From: CAIOZW01 sp049317725
GTDB taxonomy: Bacteria; Acidobacteriota; Blastocatellia; RBC074
Assembly (NCBI GenBank): GCA_049317725.1
Contig: JBMOHS010000153.1
Span: 1 to 9,594 of the forward strand
DNA length: 9,594 nucleotides
Direction of reading: 5' to 3'
The stretch's first letter is position 1. The number at the start of each line of letters is the position of its first letter. The notes beneath the pieces were generated by a model. That model saw nothing but the letters and a program-made list of their open reading frames with translations, did no database searches and was not told the origin of the DNA. Positions 7,276-9,594 of this stretch are shown piece by piece. The position numbers and the translations under genes were made by a program.

Positions 7276-7298
7276 GCCGTGTCCTCTTTCGACACGGC
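7276..7298. repeat. Perfect 8-bp inverted repeat in the divergent promoter region
   Basis: GCCGTGTC (7276-7283) and GACACGGC (7291-7298) are perfect reverse complements with a 7-nt loop (CTCTTTC). It lies 45 bp before the TTG start of the ceramidase-like gene and about 207 bp before the small gene on the other strand. It could be an operator shared by the divergent pair or a leader hairpin. No T run follows in either direction, so it is not a standard terminator. Confidence 0.45.
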
Positions 7299-7325
7299 GA
7301 TAACCCGCCAGAGTGCCGCATTGTA

Positions 7326-7335
7326 GAGGAAGGAG
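7326..7335 (+). promoter_or_regulatory. Ribosome binding site that fixes a TTG start
   Basis: GAGGAAGGAG is an almost ideal Shine-Dalgarno sequence, 7 nt before TTG at 7343. The in-frame ATG at 7313 lies upstream of this site and has no such sequence, so TTG is the likely start of the ceramidase-like gene. Confidence 0.8.
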
Positions 7336-7342
7336 TTCGATC

Positions 7343-9163
7343 TTGAAAGTGAGATCCGACTGGAGCAGCGACGATCGATCGAGAGGGTTCCACCTCGCCG
7401 GTCTGGGACAAGGGTGGCGGTGGCGAAGCCTCCTGGGGCTGTTGCTCCCGGGGCTGTTACTTCTTGGATTGGGCTTCGCCTCCTTGCCGGGGACGAATGC
7501 GCAACGCGCCGGGGAGTCTGCCTTGCGAGTAGGGGCCGCTGCAATCCCGATTACGCCCTTCGGGCCCCATCCGGACTGGAAGGGCGGGATCACGCCGAGC
7601 GGTGTCTGGGGAGAATCGTTCACCGACCTCAACGGCAACAGCGTCTGGGACAGCGGCGAACCCTTCGTCGACGACCCGGCCAACACTGCCATCGATCCCA
7701 GTTCGGAGAAGAAGTACGACGGCGTCTACCTCGCGGGGTTTGGACAGAAGCGACTGGCCACAGGGCGTCACGACGACCTCTGGGCACGGACGATCGTGCT
7801 TGATCAGGGGAAGACGCGCCTGGCGATTGTCTCAATTGACGTCATCGGCTACTACAGCTCGGCGACCTACTACGGACTCGAGAAGATCACGGCCCAGCTC
7901 GACCCGGCCCTCGGCATCCAGGAGATCCTCCTCGCCAGCACGCACAGCCACGAAGGGCCCGACACGATCGGTGCCTGGGGAGACGGTCCGCTCAAGGATG
8001 GCAAGTATCCGCAGTACCTCCAGTTTCTCGATCGCCAGATCGCCCGGAGCATCACCGAGGCGGCGCGTCGGCTCGAACCAGCACGGCTGCGCCTCGGCGT
8101 GACCGACCCGCAACGGTCTCCCTCCTTGCGCGGGATGCAGACCCGGACGAGCGGCCGGCCTCCCCGCTTCTTCGACGAAGAGCTGCGCGTCATGCAGTTT
8201 GTCGCGACGCGTCGGCGGGCGACGATTGCCACTCTCGTCAATTGGAACACCCATCCCGAGTCGATGGAGGACAAGAATACGATCCTCACCTCCGACTTTC
8301 CGCACGCCATCTACCAGACGGTCGAAAAGAGGTACGGTGGAACCGCCGTCTTCATCAACGGGGCGATCGGGGCCGCCGAGATCATCGGGGATACCAACAA
8401 TCGACCGGAGGATCGCATTCGCTTCGATGGCCGTGACTTCCCGCTGGTCGCGCGCAATCGGCCGGTCTTCACCTTCGAGCGGATGGAGGCGATCGGGCGT
8501 GACGTCGGGCGGGCGGCGATCGAGGCCCTGACGCGCGGGACTTGGAGCCGATCGACGACACTCGACCTCAAGAAGGCCGATCTCTTCGGCCCGATGGACA
8601 ATGTGGGCTACCTGCTGCTCGGCCGGCTTGGGGTCTTCGATACGCTCCTCGCTCCAGCGGACGGCAGCCTCCCGACCTTCCGGACGAACATCTACGCCGT
8701 GACACTTGGGGACGCCCAGATCGTCACCACTCCTGGGGAGCTCTTCCCGGAGGTCTTCTATGGCGTCGCCCGCCATCGACGCACGGACTGCCCCGAGGCA
8801 GACACCGGCGCGCCCCCCGAGCCCTCGATTCGCGACGCGATGACGGCCCCCTACCGCTTCATGTTCGGACTCTGCCCGGATGAACTCGGCTACCTCGTCC
8901 CGAAGTACGATTGGCGACGAGAGCCGGTCGACCCCCAGAAGATGCAGATCCGCCAATCGGTCGATCCGTGCCGGGCCCAGGGAGTTCCCAACCATTACCA
9001 CGAGACCAACTCGGCCTCGAGCGAACTCGCCCCGGCTTCGGCCTGCGTGACGGTCGCCCTCTTGACCGGCCGCGTCCCGACCGATGCTGCCTGTCGCGAC
9101 GTGGCCCGCTATTCCGAGTATGTCCGTCGCCTCGCCGAAACGGCCCCGGGAGCCAAACAATGA
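7343..9163 (+). CDS. Exported neutral/alkaline ceramidase-like hydrolase
   Basis: Predicted 606-residue exported protein resembling the N-terminal domain of neutral/alkaline non-lysosomal ceramidases, a zinc amidase family. After about 28 polar residues comes a strongly hydrophobic stretch (LLGLLLPGLLLLGLGF, about 30-45) ending near TNAQ (51-54), a likely signal peptide cleavage region. Family-like motifs are THSHEGP (200-206), NWNTHPE (300-306) and PGELFPE (464-470); their H203, H304 and E466 would match the zinc ligands. A loop DLNGNSVWDSGEPF (95-108) resembles calcium-binding D-x-N-x-N loops. The usual nucleophile motif GDVSPN is not found; the corresponding region reads FINGAIGAAE (338-347). 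The TTG start is set by a strong ribosome site. The product may act on an amide or ester outside the cytoplasm; ceramide itself is unproven. Its stop overlaps the thiS start. Confidence 0.78.
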   Translation: MKVRSDWSSDDRSRGFHLAGLGQGWRWRSLLGLLLPGLLLLGLGFASLPGTNAQRAGESALRVGAAAIPITPFGPHPDWKGGITPSGVWGESFTDLNGNSVWDSGEPFVDDPANTAIDPSSEKKYDGVYLAGFGQKRLATGRHDDLWARTIVLDQGKTRLAIVSIDVIGYYSSATYYGLEKITAQLDPALGIQEILLASTHSHEGPDTIGAWGDGPLKDGKYPQYLQFLDRQIARSITEAARRLEPARLRLGVTDPQRSPSLRGMQTRTSGRPPRFFDEELRVMQFVATRRRATIATLVNWNTHPESMEDKNTILTSDFPHAIYQTVEKRYGGTAVFINGAIGAAEIIGDTNNRPEDRIRFDGRDFPLVARNRPVFTFERMEAIGRDVGRAAIEALTRGTWSRSTTLDLKKADLFGPMDNVGYLLLGRLGVFDTLLAPADGSLPTFRTNIYAVTLGDAQIVTTPGELFPEVFYGVARHRRTDCPEADTGAPPEPSIRDAMTAPYRFMFGLCPDELGYLVPKYDWRREPVDPQKMQIRQSVDPCRAQGVPNHYHETNSASSELAPASACVTVALLTGRVPTDAACRDVARYSEYVRRLAETAPGAKQ

Positions 9164-9381
9164 TCTCTGCCGAATCGACCATCGGACTCGTCGTCAATGG
9201 AGAGCCGCTCCGCCTCCCAGCGGGATCGTCCCTTCCTGATTTGGTCGCCCATCTTGGTCTCGCCCCAGAGCGGGTCGCCATCGAGCGCAATCGCGAGATC
9301 GTCCCCCGGAACCGCTGGGCAGAGACTTGGCTCGCCGACGGGGACTCGCTCGAGATCGTCCATTTCGTCGGCGGCGGTTGA
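9160..9381 (+). CDS. thiS: Sulfur carrier protein ThiS
   Basis: Small ubiquitin-like protein whose C-terminal glycine is adenylated by ThiF and loaded with sulfur as a thiocarboxylate, then used by thiazole synthase ThiG in thiamin synthesis. The 73 residues show the family pattern: VVNGEPLRLPAG near residues 11-22, SLPDLVAHLGL, RVAIERNREIVPR, and the hallmark ending DGDSLEIVHFVGGG with the terminal di-glycine. The ATG at 9160 overlaps the stop of the ceramidase-like gene (ATGA), so translation is probably coupled; no separate ribosome site is obvious. The closely related MoaD is less likely because of the VNGE start and the DxLEIVxxVGGG end. The usual partner thiG does not begin within the 213 bp that remain. 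Confidence 0.93.
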   Translation: MISAESTIGLVVNGEPLRLPAGSSLPDLVAHLGLAPERVAIERNREIVPRNRWAETWLADGDSLEIVHFVGGG

Positions 9382-9594
9382 TCTCCCCCGGGGCGCATCA
9401 GCAGATTTCCGCATTGCCCCTGAATTGGTCAAGGCAACCTGAGGTCTGGACACTTTTCTAAATAATTGTGTCAGCACAAGTTACAACTTGTGACTGGACT
9501 TTGGACAAAAAATGAGATCGTTGCGGTATCGATCGTCGTTTTTTTTCATTGATCTTCGTATTACTTGGCAACCACTCAGCGTGAACTACCACTT
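9382..9594. other. Non-coding tail with a shift to AT-rich sequence
   Basis: No gene is supported. The first 60 bp resemble the GC-rich surroundings; from about 9440 the sequence becomes AT-rich, with TGGAC motifs (9447-9451, 9495-9499, 9502-9506), an 18-bp palindrome, a run of six A (9507-9512) and a run of eight T (9539-9546). A short GATCG/CGATC stem (9516-9534) stands before the T run and could be a weak plus-strand terminator for thiS. The abrupt change suggests either a regulatory region or the end of a mobile element beyond the window. Confidence 0.5.
9475..9492. repeat. Perfect palindrome with 8-bp arms
   Basis: CACAAGTT and AACTTGTG are perfect reverse complements with a 2-bp centre (AC). 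CAG before and CTG after extend the symmetry with one bulged base. The half-site TTGTG also occurs just upstream (9466-9470), giving a nested repeat. This could be a repressor operator for a gene beyond the window or part of a mobile-element end. Confidence 0.55.

Noticed and set aside
7070..7342. TPP riboswitch upstream of the operon containing thiS
   Set aside because: No CTGAGA core or matching second half was seen in the leader.
7832..9160. Open frame of 442 codons opposite the ceramidase-like gene
   Set aside because: Antisense shadow; no start signals and no recognisable domain.

Overview
The window looks like an ordinary chromosomal segment of a GC-rich bacterium, about 60% or more GC by eye. 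Genes have strong Shine-Dalgarno sequences and one uses TTG as its start. The lineage cannot be fixed from the sequence alone. Housekeeping proteins are mixed with large exported hydrolases, and GTAG-headed palindromic repeats sit between genes. This would fit Acidobacteriota or Chloroflexota-like bacteria, but that is only an impression.

Region 1-2720 (minus strand) reads trxA, then trxB, then purA. It encodes a 110-residue thioredoxin, a 312-residue thioredoxin reductase and an adenylosuccinate synthetase whose C-terminus lies beyond base 1. trxA and trxB are 23 bp apart and are almost certainly co-transcribed. purA follows after 73 bp that hold an imperfect GC hairpin. An extended -10 box (TGC-TATACT) lies about 210 bp upstream of trxA. 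Region 2721-4659 holds glgA (glycogen/starch synthase, minus strand) with a recognisable sigma-70-type promoter. That promoter overlaps the first ATG of a longer open frame, which fixes the real start at 4181.

Region 4660-6351 (plus strand) encodes an exported zinc aminopeptidase of family M28 with every metal ligand present. Its stop codon runs directly into a GTAG-headed repeat. The 493 bp after it are non-coding and repeat-rich: a repeat with a three-fold 9-bp expansion, a second GTAG element that also makes a textbook rho-independent terminator, and a 7-bp GC palindrome. A 74-codon gene of unknown function (6845-7069, minus strand) follows, with a good ribosome binding site. It is divergent from a 606-residue exported protein of the neutral-ceramidase type (7343-9163, TTG start). 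The stop of that gene overlaps the start of thiS (sulfur carrier for thiamin thiazole synthesis) in an ATGA junction.

After thiS the sequence turns AT-rich at about base 9440. It carries a perfect 8-bp-arm palindrome and repeated TGGAC motifs up to the window end. This may be the edge of a mobile element or a regulatory region, and it stands where thiG would often be expected.

No defence system, CRISPR array, tRNA, rRNA or complete insertion sequence was seen. The points most worth following are the GTAG repeats, the unknown small gene, the ceramidase-like protein that lacks the usual nucleophile motif, two substitutions in the reductase cofactor motifs, and the composition break after thiS.
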